From positions 682,001 through 746,000 of the forward strand of contig JACONN010000003.1 in NCBI GenBank assembly GCA_014323675.1: a DNA stretch of 64,000 nt, read 5' to 3'. The stretch comes from Hormoscilla sp. GM7CHS1pb (GTDB lineage: Bacteria > Cyanobacteriota > Cyanobacteriia > Cyanobacteriales > Desertifilaceae). The notes beneath the pieces were generated by a model, which was not told the DNA's origin, made no database searches, and saw only the letters and a program-made list of their open reading frames with translations. Both the position numbers and the translations under genes were made by a program. Shown piece after piece: positions 39,985 through 47,916 of the stretch; the first letter of the stretch is position 1, and each line of letters opens with the position of its first letter.

Positions 39985-40308
39985 AGATGTAAATCTGCTA
40001 CATAAGCTTGACAAATCATTTTTCGGGATTTACAATGTCTAAAGCCCGATCGCCCCAGAGTACCTGGAAAACTGAATAGAACACCGGTTGTAGGCGAACG
40101 TTGAGGCGATCGGGCGCGATCGGGTTCGATCTTGCACCATTCTCGATCGGCCTCCTGGCCCGCCGTGGGTTAAAACCCACTTGAAGCTGATAAGATACAG
40201 AAGAATAAGCCCTGAGCGCTTCTGTGCCAAGAGTGCCAAGCGCAGGCTGTGCCACGCGCGTGGGGTAAAACCGCTATAAGGAAGGTTTTTGCGGCGAAAA
40301 TGGTGAGT

Positions 40309-40399
40309 TCATCCTATCATACCCAACAGTGCCACGATGCCAAAAGCTATAATGATGACGCCAGCCAATCTATTGAGCAACTGCAACTGATGAAGATTG
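40309..40399 (-). pseudogene. lysE-family exporter, 3' part
   Basis: Reading left from 40399: CAATCTTC, then LHQLQLLNRLAGVIIIAFGI and VALLGMIG to a stop at 40309. This is the last membrane helix of the exporter whose 5' part ends at 30533. The 8-bp CAATCTTC is present at both cut ends, as a target duplication. Confidence 0.85.
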
Positions 40400-41271
40400 G
40401 GCGTTGCACAATTACGGGATGATTTAAATAGGTACCGGTACAGAATTATAACGTAGATAGTGCAATAATAACTTAATTGAAAGCCTCAACATTTCTTCCG
40501 ACTTTGAGTAACATAATGTTTTTCTTTTTAATCGAGCTAGATAATGTCTTAATCGACAATTTTCACATTCAACACGGGTCATGTAGGTTTTGCTGACTAT
40601 ATGGTCAATATATTCAATAAACATTGGATAAACAGGCCATCCATCAGTAACGTCTAAAAAGCATTGCCAACATTTTCTAATATCCCACATAGGCTTAAAA
40701 GTTTCTGCAGAACGATCGCCTAATACCCATGTTATAATCCCTGGCTTGAAATGATTTACGACTGTCCATAGCCACTTTTTATTCTTTTTTTCATTGACAT
40801 AAGTATGCAACTCGTCAATTTCTGCAACCTCCGGAATATCGTAGTTTTCAGGGATTGACGGTAATTCTTTAGCTGCCTGTTTTACCCAATCAATTTGAGT
40901 ATTATGGCTGACACCAGTTATCCTTTCAATACCTCGAAATCCATTGCCATTAACGTACATTGTCAAACAATTTTTCTTGACATCTTCTGAATAACCGCGC
41001 GGATAATAATGTTCGAGAAACTGGCGACGACAATCCTTACAAATTAAATTCTGTTTGCCGCGTCTGTGACCATTTTTATTGATGTTTTCAGAACCACATC
41101 TGGGACATTTCATGTTCGACTCCTTTAGCTAATTCTTTCGCCTTACTATCCATGATAACACATATTATGACTAGGTCGAAAACAAACATCATACTATACA
41201 TAAATTCTGACTGTAAAATTGCAGATTATCATAATCTGCAATAACCCATCATCCCGAAAATGTGCAACGCC
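40400..41271 (-). mobile_element. IS1-family insertion sequence, copy 2 (inverted)
   Basis: 872 bp, same ends as copy 1 and nearly identical internally. Flanks are GAAGATTG (40392-40399) and GGAAAATT (41272-41279), which do not match each other but are the reverse complements of the flanks of copy 1. Confidence 0.95.
40424..41113 (-). CDS. IS1-family transposase, copy 2
   Basis: 229 residues, the same protein as at 30692 except Leu for Arg and Pro for His near the C-terminus. Same zinc ribbon and catalytic domain. Intact and probably functional. Confidence 0.9.
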   Translation of the reverse strand: MKCPRCGSENINKNGHRRGKQNLICKDCRRQFLEHYYPRGYSEDVKKNCLTMYVNGNGFRGIERITGVSHNTQIDWVKQAAKELPSIPENYDIPEVAEIDELHTYVNEKKNKKWLWTVVNHFKPGIITWVLGDRSAETFKPMWDIRKCWQCFLDVTDGWPVYPMFIEYIDHIVSKTYMTRVECENCRLRHYLARLKRKTLCYSKSEEMLRLSIKLLLHYLRYNSVPVPI

Positions 41272-41353
41272 GGAAAATTTACCGATGACCACCGCCGCTG
41301 CTGCTGCGGCGGCGAATCACGATCAAAACTCTACCACCCAGCAGAAAGTATAG
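41272..41353 (+). pseudogene. Detached 3' end of rbcR
   Basis: After the IS end, the frame GAA AAT TTA CCG gives ENLPMTTAAAAAANHDQNST and TQQKV to a stop at 41353. It joins exactly in frame with the minus-strand ending [10 protein letters not shown] at 31406-31440 when one copy of the target GGAAAATT is removed. An Ala-rich tail like this is not conserved among RbcR proteins, so its loss may be harmless. Confidence 0.75.
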
Positions 41354-41955
41354 CAAAGGCCTAGAGTCCTATCCCCCGCCTACAGTAGGACCGGCACCTC
41401 CAGTCCCAGCTGGACCTACGATGTCTGGAGGGAGCGCTATTCTTACTACCCGAGGCATCGCAGCAGCGCAGTGTATTTACTGGTTTTGAAGCGGCTTTAC
41501 TTTTTATTGCTCTGGGTAGTCTGCTGGACTCCCCAGGGATTAGCATGGGAATATGGGGAATCATTTTGGGCGGATCGATCGGGTGCATCTCAGTTGTGCA
41601 AGGGCGAAGCAAACGGAAGCGTTATAAATTGCGCAATTTACGATAACGTGCAGCCAGTATCACTTGACATCCGCAATCTAATATTATCATATCACGTATG
41701 TCAAGTGATACTGCCGGATGAATTCGGAGAAAAACCTCACCCTCGCCTGGCTGGATTACTATGATGGTATCCTCAGTTTGAGCGGCTAAAAACTGCGCTT
41801 TTTAGGACCTACATTCAATACCTTAAAGCGCAAGTCGATCCCTTTGGGAGTATAACAGTAGGGTGCAGTTCAACTATGGGGCACCTCGAAAAATTGATTG
41901 AGCACTACCATAGTAGTACGATCCTAAAGAACAGATGTTACCCAGGTGAAGCGCA
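41354..41955. other. Intergenic remnants
   Basis: A short hydrophobic reading frame (about 41472-41585, EAALLFIALGSLLDSPGISM) looks like the end of a lost membrane protein, cut where a GGGTGCATCTCAGTT word (41579) begins. The rest holds the inverted repeat described separately and no supported gene. Confidence 0.4.
41655..41713. repeat. 16-bp perfect inverted repeat
   Basis: CAGTATCACTTGACAT at 41655 and its exact complement ending 41713, with an AT-rich loop of 27. Looks like a small non-autonomous transposon or a binding site pair. Confidence 0.85.
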
Positions 41956-42201
41956 ATGGCCCCATCAGTACTGCCGGACCTCACCAAACGATACCAAAAA
42001 CTAAACCAGAAAAACGACTTTTTAATCAAACTTAACGAAATCGTTCTCTGGGAAGAGTTTAGACCCATCTTAGAGCAGATTCGTCAAAAGCATAAAAAGA
42101 GCAACGCTGGTCGTAAACCCATTGATGTGGTGCTGATGTTCTTGCTGTTGATCTTGCAAAAGCTTTACAACAAAGAGTTGGCGTTTGAGGATGAATTATG
42201 A
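41956..42201 (+). pseudogene. IS5-type transposase N-terminal fragment
   Basis: PDLTKRYQKLNQKNDFLIKL and GRKPIDVVLMFLLLILQKLY are typical of the N-terminal domain of IS5/IS1182-like transposases. The frame ends at KELAFEDEL, running 4 bp into the STAS reading frame. The catalytic domain is missing. It seems to have replaced the 5' end of the STAS gene. Confidence 0.7.
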
Positions 42202-42454
42202 CTGAGATATTCGGTGACTTCATTGAAGGTATGCCCCCGAAGATTACGCTCAACCTGCGTCAGCTAGAATTTCTCAATAGTTCTGGCATCAGTATGCTCT
42301 CCAAATTTGTCATCAAGGTACGTCAGAAAAAAATGTTACCATTTTGGTAATTGGCTCTAAAGGCATCCCCTGGCAGCCCTGGCAGCCCTGGCAGGGCAAG
42401 TCCTTGACAAATTTGCAGCGCCTAATGCCTAATTTGACCCTGGAGTGGGAATAA
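42198..42454 (+). pseudogene. slr1659-type STAS protein, 5'-truncated
   Basis: FIEGMPPKITLNLRQLEFLN then SSGISMLSKFVIKVRQKK is the anti-sigma-antagonist-like core of the cyanobacterial slr1659 superfamily. A seven-A run near 42326-42333 has lost one base; repaired it reads NVTILVIGSKGIPWQ and ends LQRLMPNLTLEWE at 42454. The PWQ codons are triplicated (9-bp repeat). About 30 N-terminal residues are gone, taken over by the IS5-type fragment. Confidence 0.7.
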
Positions 42455-42529
42455 GTGCCGATGCTGCTACCAGTAACGTAAGCGTAAGGTGGGCACTGCC
42501 ACCCTACATTTGACAACTAACCATTAATA

Positions 42530-43247
42530 TCACTTTCGAGAGTCAGCGTTATCAGGGATGGGTAAACAAATCTGATTATCTCCCTCAGTGCGGATCAACC
42601 CCTTCGATCGCAACTTGCCCATCAAGCGGGTAACCGTCACGCGGGTAGAACCAATGGCGCTACCAATTTGGGCATGAGTTAATGACCAAGGCAGACAGTA
42701 ACCGTTTTCGCAGGATTCGCCGTATTCCTCAACCAACAGGGTGAGAAATCCTAACAGCCGGTCAATAGTACGCCGCTGTCCCAGGGTACTCAACCACAAT
42801 AGCTTCCGCTGGTGCTGATAACGAAAAGCATCCATCACCTCTCGCCGGAAGTGGGGCCAGTTATCCAAATCTTGCCAGTACATCCACACCACAGAGGTTT
42901 TGTCTATATGGGCATAACTTTCGATAGTAAAGGGCGAATGTGCTACAATCTCAAAAGGCTGTCCAGCTCCGACAAAACCTAAAAAAGATTCTTCTGGCGT
43001 CCAGTCGCTCAGATCTCGATGGCGAGTGAATCGCGACGAAGTGCTAGTAGCGGTGGCACTGACTTGGGAAATGCTCACCAGTCGGACAGCACCCCGTTGT
43101 ACTAAATAGAGTAACCCCGGACGCACCGGAACCTTATCGTCTTTGTTAAAATTCCGACACCTGTAATGTTCTTGGGGCCCAGTCGATAATCCGTTGCCAA
43201 GTTAAAAAGGGCCGAGATGCCTCTGATTCTTGAGAAAGTGAAAACAT
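42530..43247 (-). CDS. Crp/Fnr-family transcription regulator, frameshifted
   Basis: Start MFSLSQESEASRPFLTWQRI at 43247. An extra G in GGGG at 43174-43177 breaks the frame; repaired it reads IDWAQEHYRCRNFNKDDKVP then RPGLLYLVQRGAVRLVSISQ (cyclic-nucleotide-type jelly roll) and ends with the helix-turn-helix SLTHAQIGSAIGSTRVTVTR. 238 residues. The recognition helix resembles NtcA's, but the sensor domain differs, so I do not call it NtcA. Ligand and targets unknown. Confidence 0.8.
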
Positions 43248-43377
43248 AGGTGACCAATTGTAGAGGTAGGATGGTATAATTTTGGTTGTTAACCCACAAC
43301 CAGCAGCGCTGCAAATCGTAAATCCAAGAGTTCCAACGAGTACATTAGCTACAATCAAACAAGCCAAATTAACGCCC

Positions 43378-43418
43378 GGTGTCTCCTATGCATGTGCGAG
43401 TAGGGGTCGGGAGACACC
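43378..43418. repeat. GTGTCTCC hairpin upstream of the crp-like gene
   Basis: GGTGTCTCC and GGGAGACACC arms; loop has CATGTGCGAGTA, close to the GTGCGATTA word of the rbcR element. A degenerate relative (GGTGTCTTCTGGTCGCATC) lies at about 43610-43655. 43419-43743 otherwise holds no gene. Confidence 0.75.
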
Positions 43419-44005
43419 ACAGCGGATAGAACTTACCCAGATATAAATCTCCCTGGTAAGTGTTTTCTTCATCATTTGTCCCATATATAGAGTAGCAAAA
43501 AATACTTGTTCTAGACCAAAGAAAAATTGTTTTGTGTAAATCAGTGGTTTCTACGTCAGAGTTGAGTTTCCCAGAGCAGCAATCAACTCAGAGGATTTTC
43601 CCCACTGCGGTGTCTTCTGGTCGCATCTGGAATACATGCGACGGTGAGTCCTGGTTGGATTCAGCTGAGTCTCGGAGATTCTAGTTTAGCCCATTGGCTG
43701 CAATTTTTTACACAGACATAACCCAATCAATTCTGAGTGGGTTATGTCTGTCCCGGTCATCCTCTCAGCAACCGCCGGCGGACAAGATATTCCAGTGGCA
43801 ATATGCTCATGCACAGACAGGCTACCGGTCCTGCTGTTCCCTCCTGCGGAACGGCGATCGCTCAGGGTCGATGCGTGCGCCAGATCCCCAACGCCCCTCC
43901 GCTGCGAGCAATCGCCCTCTTGCCCAATCCCACCGTCGGCGACACATGGCTGCGCCCCCAGCGTAGCGCTATCGGCTGGCGGGCGATCGGGCCGATTGAC
44001 TGGCC

Positions 44006-44056
44006 GGTGTCTTCCGCATGCCTTGTCCTGAAGGACAAGAGCATGCGGAAGACGAC
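44006..44056. repeat. 51-bp palindromic element, copy 2
   Basis: Stem GGTGTCTTCCGCATGC / GCATGCGGAAGACGAC and inner stem GTCCT/AGGAC. Aligns without gaps to 6106-6156; nine differences, six of which form three compensatory base-pair changes. Confidence 0.95.
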
Positions 44057-44177
44057 GGCTCACCTGCGAGGGTCAACTACGACTGGTGCATCCAGATGAG
44101 CGCCAGCTGATTGGCCAGTTGTTAGCAACGGTGGATGGACTTTGTTGTCCCGACCGCCCACCCCAAGTCCGCACCTT

Positions 44178-44242
44178 CGATGTCTCGGGAGAGCGCCTCG
44201 TTCCCGGGCGGAGCCTGGGAACGCACTACTCCCGAGACATCG
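44178..44242. repeat. 65-bp palindromic element in the DALR gene
   Basis: Perfect 14-bp arms CGATGTCTCGGGAG; the inner part is a CGTTCCC/GGGAACG hairpin of the dispersed CTCGTTCCC type. The reading frame of the host gene passes through without a stop. Confidence 0.9.
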
Positions 44243-44727
44243 CTGTCCAATTAGTCCAGTCTTTAAGTCAGAGTTTTCTGACTTTTGAGAGTGCTTGTCG
44301 GATTTGGGGGGAGGTAAAAACCCAGACACCGCAGTTAGCGACTGCGAGATTGGGATTAATTTTATTCTTTCAGCAAATCCTGAAATTGTTGCTATCAGAG
44401 GTTTTGGGCGTTTTTGCTCCCAGCGAAATTTAAAGTTTGAAAAAAAAATTTGCTTTAGGGGGTGACAAATAGATATTAGTGGGTTATAGTAAGAACCGTG
44501 TGAGGAGCGAACCAGTGAGGGCACCGAGACGAAACACGGCCAGTCGTCGGTGCCCTTTCTGATCTCCACCACCGCATCCATTGAGCAGTTATCAGTGAGC
44601 AGTGACCACGTACCATGCCTCCTGACCACTCCCCCGCATAGTTTCTGGCGAGCAATATTTATATATTGCTACAAATATCATGTTATAAATTGACGATTTG
44701 CGATTCGCAATTGACAATTTGGCATTT

Positions 44728-45122
44728 ATGACATATTGTCTTGGCATCACAACCAAATCGCTGTCGTGTGGCTTGTTCTGGTGGCTCTACGAACTTCCGG
44801 TCTGGCTGTGTCCCCTCTGGGGGATATCGAAGCCGCTGACTCTCGTACCAATGCCGGAGTAGATTGTATTTCCACCTACCGGAAACTGTTTGATTTTTCC
44901 CTGCCTGGTGAAAGAGTAATTATACTCTGTACATCGGGAAACCCGATCGCGCAAGCGGTGATTGCGGGATTGCGCAAAGACATTAAAGTGCAACAAGAGA
45001 TGAATCTCCATAATATCCCCACCATGTATGAAATTGCCCGTTATATTGAGGGGAAAATTAGGCAAATTTTGGAACAGGACCGCACTTGGTTACAGCAAGA
45101 TGGAATTTATGGCTCTTCGTAA
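44728..45122 (+). pseudogene. Proteasome-type peptidase remnant
   Basis: ATG at 44728 gives MTYCLGITTKS, then after about 40 bp of unrelated DNA SGLAV, a degenerate palindrome (SPLGDIE), and AADSRTNAGVDCISTYRKLF DFSLPGERV, all typical of the predicted 20S-proteasome-like peptidases of cyanobacteria. ERVIILCTSGNPIAQAVIAG and NIPTMYEIARYIEGKIRQIL follow, then the C-terminus is lost after about residue 130. Two small insertions and a truncation make it non-functional. Confidence 0.65.
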
Positions 45123-45436
45123 AATGGTATGCGTTCATTGCCCTCAAAAGAACCTCAAAGCCTGGGTTTGAGGTTGTCGTAGAACGCGATAGACTTTCAA
45201 GAACTTTATCTAATTTCCTCTCAGGGAAACTGTCTGCAAGCTACCCCAGAGTTCCCCCTCTGATAGACTGTCGATCTCGTAGCGTGCGCGCAGCGCACTC
45301 GTTTCTATCAAAGCCGCAGATTCTGGGCGTGGCATGCTGGCAGTGGCAAAAAGTTCGTCGTAGAAGTCCCCTGGATCCTATGATGTAAACTGCACGGGCT
45401 ATTTTCTGCGATTGAGATCGATATTTATCATGCAGG

Positions 45437-45500
45437 TTCGTAGTGAGGACTTTAGTCCTCAAGCCGGTAAGCCGTAAAGTGTGTCTTACTACGAACCTAA
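45437..45500. repeat. Palindrome plus TACTACGAAC repeats
   Basis: GTTCGTAGTGAGGACTTTAGTCCTC (minus-strand unit, GAGGACT/AGTCCTC stem) followed by a second, decayed unit ending CTTACTACGAAC. Upstream of the polysaccharide export genes. 45123-45436 holds no supported gene. Confidence 0.8.
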
Positions 45501-45514
45501 AGTACTAACTAGGA

Positions 45515-46315
45515 ATGACTTATAACCGGTGGTCGCCGAAAGCTAATCTGTTGCTGACTCTGGTGCAGCGGGATTTGGAAGCCCGATACAAGGGCTCCGT
45601 TCTGGGTAATTTGTGGCCTTTGTTGAACCATCTGTCACAGTTGCTGATCTATACCTATGTCTTCTCGATCGTCCTCAAGGTGAAGCTCAGTTTGTCTGGT
45701 GTACCGGCTAACAATTTGACCTTTGGCCTGTGGCTGTTCGCTGGCTTGCTGCCTTGGACGACCTTTATTACTGGCCTCTTGCAAGCCTCTACTTCTGCGA
45801 TCGCCCAGCCAAATTTGGTCAAGAAGGTAGTCTTTCCTTTGGCCTTGTTGCCTCTGGTGCCGATTTTTGCGGCTTTTATTGAAAGTGGATTGGGAATGCT
45901 GGCCTTAATTATCTTCACTAGCTTGTTCTCCCAGACCCTTTATGGTACTATCTGGCTTTTGCCCCTGGTCTGGTTGCCCCAGCTGTTGCTGACCATGGGC
46001 CTGGGTTACTTGGCCGCTGGATTGACCGTGTTTCTCCGGGATGTGCCCCAAACCCTTGCAGTCCTGACTAATCTCTGGTTCTATGTCACCCCGATCGTCT
46101 ATCCTGCTAATGTGATTCCCGAACCTTGGCGGACCTGGGTGCTTTGGCTTAACCCCCTGGCGGCGATCGTCCAGGTCTATCGCGACCTGATTCTCTCTGG
46201 ACAGGTAGAGCATGTGGCTGAATGGGCGATCGCCACATTTGTTTCTATCTTAGTCTTCTCAGGTGGCTTCTGGGTTTATCAACGCCTGCGCCCAGCTTTT
46301 GCTGATGTCCTCTAG
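45515..46315 (+). CDS. Polysaccharide ABC export permease (Wzm-like)
   Basis: 266 residues, ABC-2 type, six membrane helices. VQRDLEARYKGSVLGNLWPL and LTFGLWLFAGLLPWTTFITG are typical of O-antigen/teichoic acid exporters, with FYVTPIVYPANVIPEPWRTW and LNPLAAIVQVYRDLILSGQ near the end. Pairs with the ATPase at 46555 to move a lipid-linked glycan across the plasma membrane. Intact. Confidence 0.9.
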   Translation: MTYNRWSPKANLLLTLVQRDLEARYKGSVLGNLWPLLNHLSQLLIYTYVFSIVLKVKLSLSGVPANNLTFGLWLFAGLLPWTTFITGLLQASTSAIAQPNLVKKVVFPLALLPLVPIFAAFIESGLGMLALIIFTSLFSQTLYGTIWLLPLVWLPQLLLTMGLGYLAAGLTVFLRDVPQTLAVLTNLWFYVTPIVYPANVIPEPWRTWVLWLNPLAAIVQVYRDLILSGQVEHVAEWAIATFVSILVFSGGFWVYQRLRPAFADVL

Positions 46316-46329
46316 ACTAGACTATCGTT

Positions 46330-46510
46330 CTGGCCCGCCCCGCCCTAAAGGGACGGGGCTAAAACCCGTCTGGGTTCGCTCGTTCCCTGATGAAGGCAGG
46401 GAATGTCTTCGGGAGGCAGAGCCTCCAGTCGGAATCATTGCTTCTAGACTAGCCTGGAGGCTCCGCCTCTAAAGCCGCGTTACCAGGCTTCCCCTGGTAA
46501 CGAGATGAAA
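46330..46510. repeat. Cluster of dispersed palindromes
   Basis: GGAGGCAGAGCCTCC and GGAGGCTCCGCCTC palindromes, a CGTTCCCTG...CAGGGAATG pair and GTTACCAGG/CCTGGTAAC hairpins fill the gap between wzm- and wzt-like genes. Confidence 0.75.
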
Positions 46511-46554
46511 CGAGAACCCACCCTACACTCAACTTGAGATTACAGCCAGAAAGA

Positions 46555-47892
46555 ATGAGTGAAATTGCCATTTCACTAAAGAAAATATCCAAGTGCTTTC
46601 AGCGCTATGCCCGTCCGGCGGACCGCCTGAAACAGCTCCTGTTTCCTGGTAAAAGTCTGGCACAGAAGTTTTGGGCTTTGCGCGATCTCGATCTGGAAGT
46701 CCCCAAAGGACAGACTCTGGGTATTGTCGGACGCAATGGTTCTGGAAAAAGTACCCTGCTGCAAATTATTGCTGCTACTCTCACCCCGACTACGGGTGCA
46801 GTTGAGGTGCAAGGCAGAATTTCGGCTCTCTTAGAACTTGGCAGCGGCTTTAACCCGGAGTTTACCGGTCGGCAAAATGTCTTTTTTAATGGACAGCTGT
46901 TGGGTTTGAGTCGCCGGGATATAGAGGATAAATTTGATGACATCGCTGCTTTTGCTGATATTGGTGATTTCCTAGAACAACCTGTTAAAACTTACTCTAG
47001 TGGCATGTTCGTTCGCTTGGCTTTTGCTGTCGCTACTAGCGCTGAACCTGATATTTTGATAGTGGATGAGGCTCTTTCCGTGGGGGATGAAGCTTTTCAA
47101 CGTAAGTGTTTTGCTCGCATTCAAGATATTCGCGATCGGGGGGGGACGATTTTGTTTGTCTCCCATGCTGCGGCGACCATCGTGGAATTGTGCGATCGGG
47201 CTATTTTACTGGACGGCGGCGAAATGCTCTTGCAGGGGACTCCTAAGTTTGTCGTTTCTAAATATCAGGAGTTTATTTATGCTCCGGGCGATCGGGTAGC
47301 ATCTCTACGACAAGAACTCCGCCAAGCCAATGACAAGTTGCTGGCTGAGACTAATCTAATAATAGAGTCAAAGAATATCCACTTAAATGGTAATCTTGAA
47401 GAAGAGACGCCAGAATTTTACGACCCTTCCCTAAATCCGGAAAACACGATATCCTACATTAGCCGGGGGGCAAAAATTATTAATCCCGGGATAACTACGA
47501 TCGCCACCGGTCAGCTAGTAAATCATTTGATCGGGCGTCGGGAATACCTTTACAGCTATGAAGTTAGATTTTTGCGGCCCGCCCAGAATGTCCGGTTTGG
47601 CATGCTGATTAAAACTGTCAGTGGATTGGAGTTGGGAGGGGCTTCTTATTCTCTTTTCTTTCACGAAATAGTGGATTTTGAGGCGGAGCAAGTCGTAAAG
47701 GTGAAATTTAAATTTCACTGCATGCTGCATCCGGGAGTTTATTTCTTGAATGCCGGAGTATCTGGTATGGTGGATGGAGAATTCGTTTACTTAGCCCGTT
47801 GTATAGATGCAGCTATCTTTCGAGTAAAATCGCAGGAAAAATCCTGTGGCAATGGGACGATAGACTTTAAGATTGAACCTAGTTTGAGTTGA
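46555..47892 (+). CDS. Polysaccharide ABC export ATPase with C-terminal domain (Wzt-like)
   Basis: 445 residues from ATG 46555 (AGAAAG upstream); a TTG start at 46534 is possible. Walker A GIVGRNGSGKSTLLQIIAAT, signature VKTYSSGMFVRLAFAVATSA, Walker B DILIVDEALSVGDEAFQRKC. Beyond residue 250 is a Wzt C-terminal beta-sandwich (GREYLYSYEVRFLRPAQNVR, GMLIKTVSGLELGGASYSLF), which in family members binds the non-reducing end of the exported polymer. This suggests a capped, Wzt-selected polysaccharide, perhaps capped by the methyltransferase/sulfotransferase next door. Confidence 0.9.
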   Translation: MSEIAISLKKISKCFQRYARPADRLKQLLFPGKSLAQKFWALRDLDLEVPKGQTLGIVGRNGSGKSTLLQIIAATLTPTTGAVEVQGRISALLELGSGFNPEFTGRQNVFFNGQLLGLSRRDIEDKFDDIAAFADIGDFLEQPVKTYSSGMFVRLAFAVATSAEPDILIVDEALSVGDEAFQRKCFARIQDIRDRGGTILFVSHAAATIVELCDRAILLDGGEMLLQGTPKFVVSKYQEFIYAPGDRVASLRQELRQANDKLLAETNLIIESKNIHLNGNLEEETPEFYDPSLNPENTISYISRGAKIINPGITTIATGQLVNHLIGRREYLYSYEVRFLRPAQNVRFGMLIKTVSGLELGGASYSLFFHEIVDFEAEQVVKVKFKFHCMLHPGVYFLNAGVSGMVDGEFVYLARCIDAAIFRVKSQEKSCGNGTIDFKIEPSLS

Positions 47893-47916
47893 ACTGGGGA
47901 GGAGTGAGAACGGTAG

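Larger units (their letters stand above)
43744..44433 (+). pseudogene. DALR anticodon-binding-domain protein with two palindromic inserts
   Basis: Pieces match the stand-alone cyanobacterial DALR proteins, relatives of the arginyl-tRNA synthetase C-terminus: FQWQYAHAQTGYRS (the Q-Y-A-H-A motif), LLPNPTVGDTWLRPQRSAIG and WRAIGPIDWPV, RLTCEGQLRLVHPDERQLIG, and the end VQLVQSLSQSFLTFESACRI to ARLGLILFFQQILKLLLSEV. They lie in two or three frames. A 51-bp palindrome (44006) sits between DWPV and RLTC, and a 65-bp one (44178) between RTFDV and AVQLV. The latter leaves the frame open. The N-terminus is not defined. Confidence 0.65.

Noticed and set aside
42530-43247. Calling the Crp-type regulator NtcA
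   Set aside because: The helix-turn-helix is similar but the sensor domain does not match NtcA.
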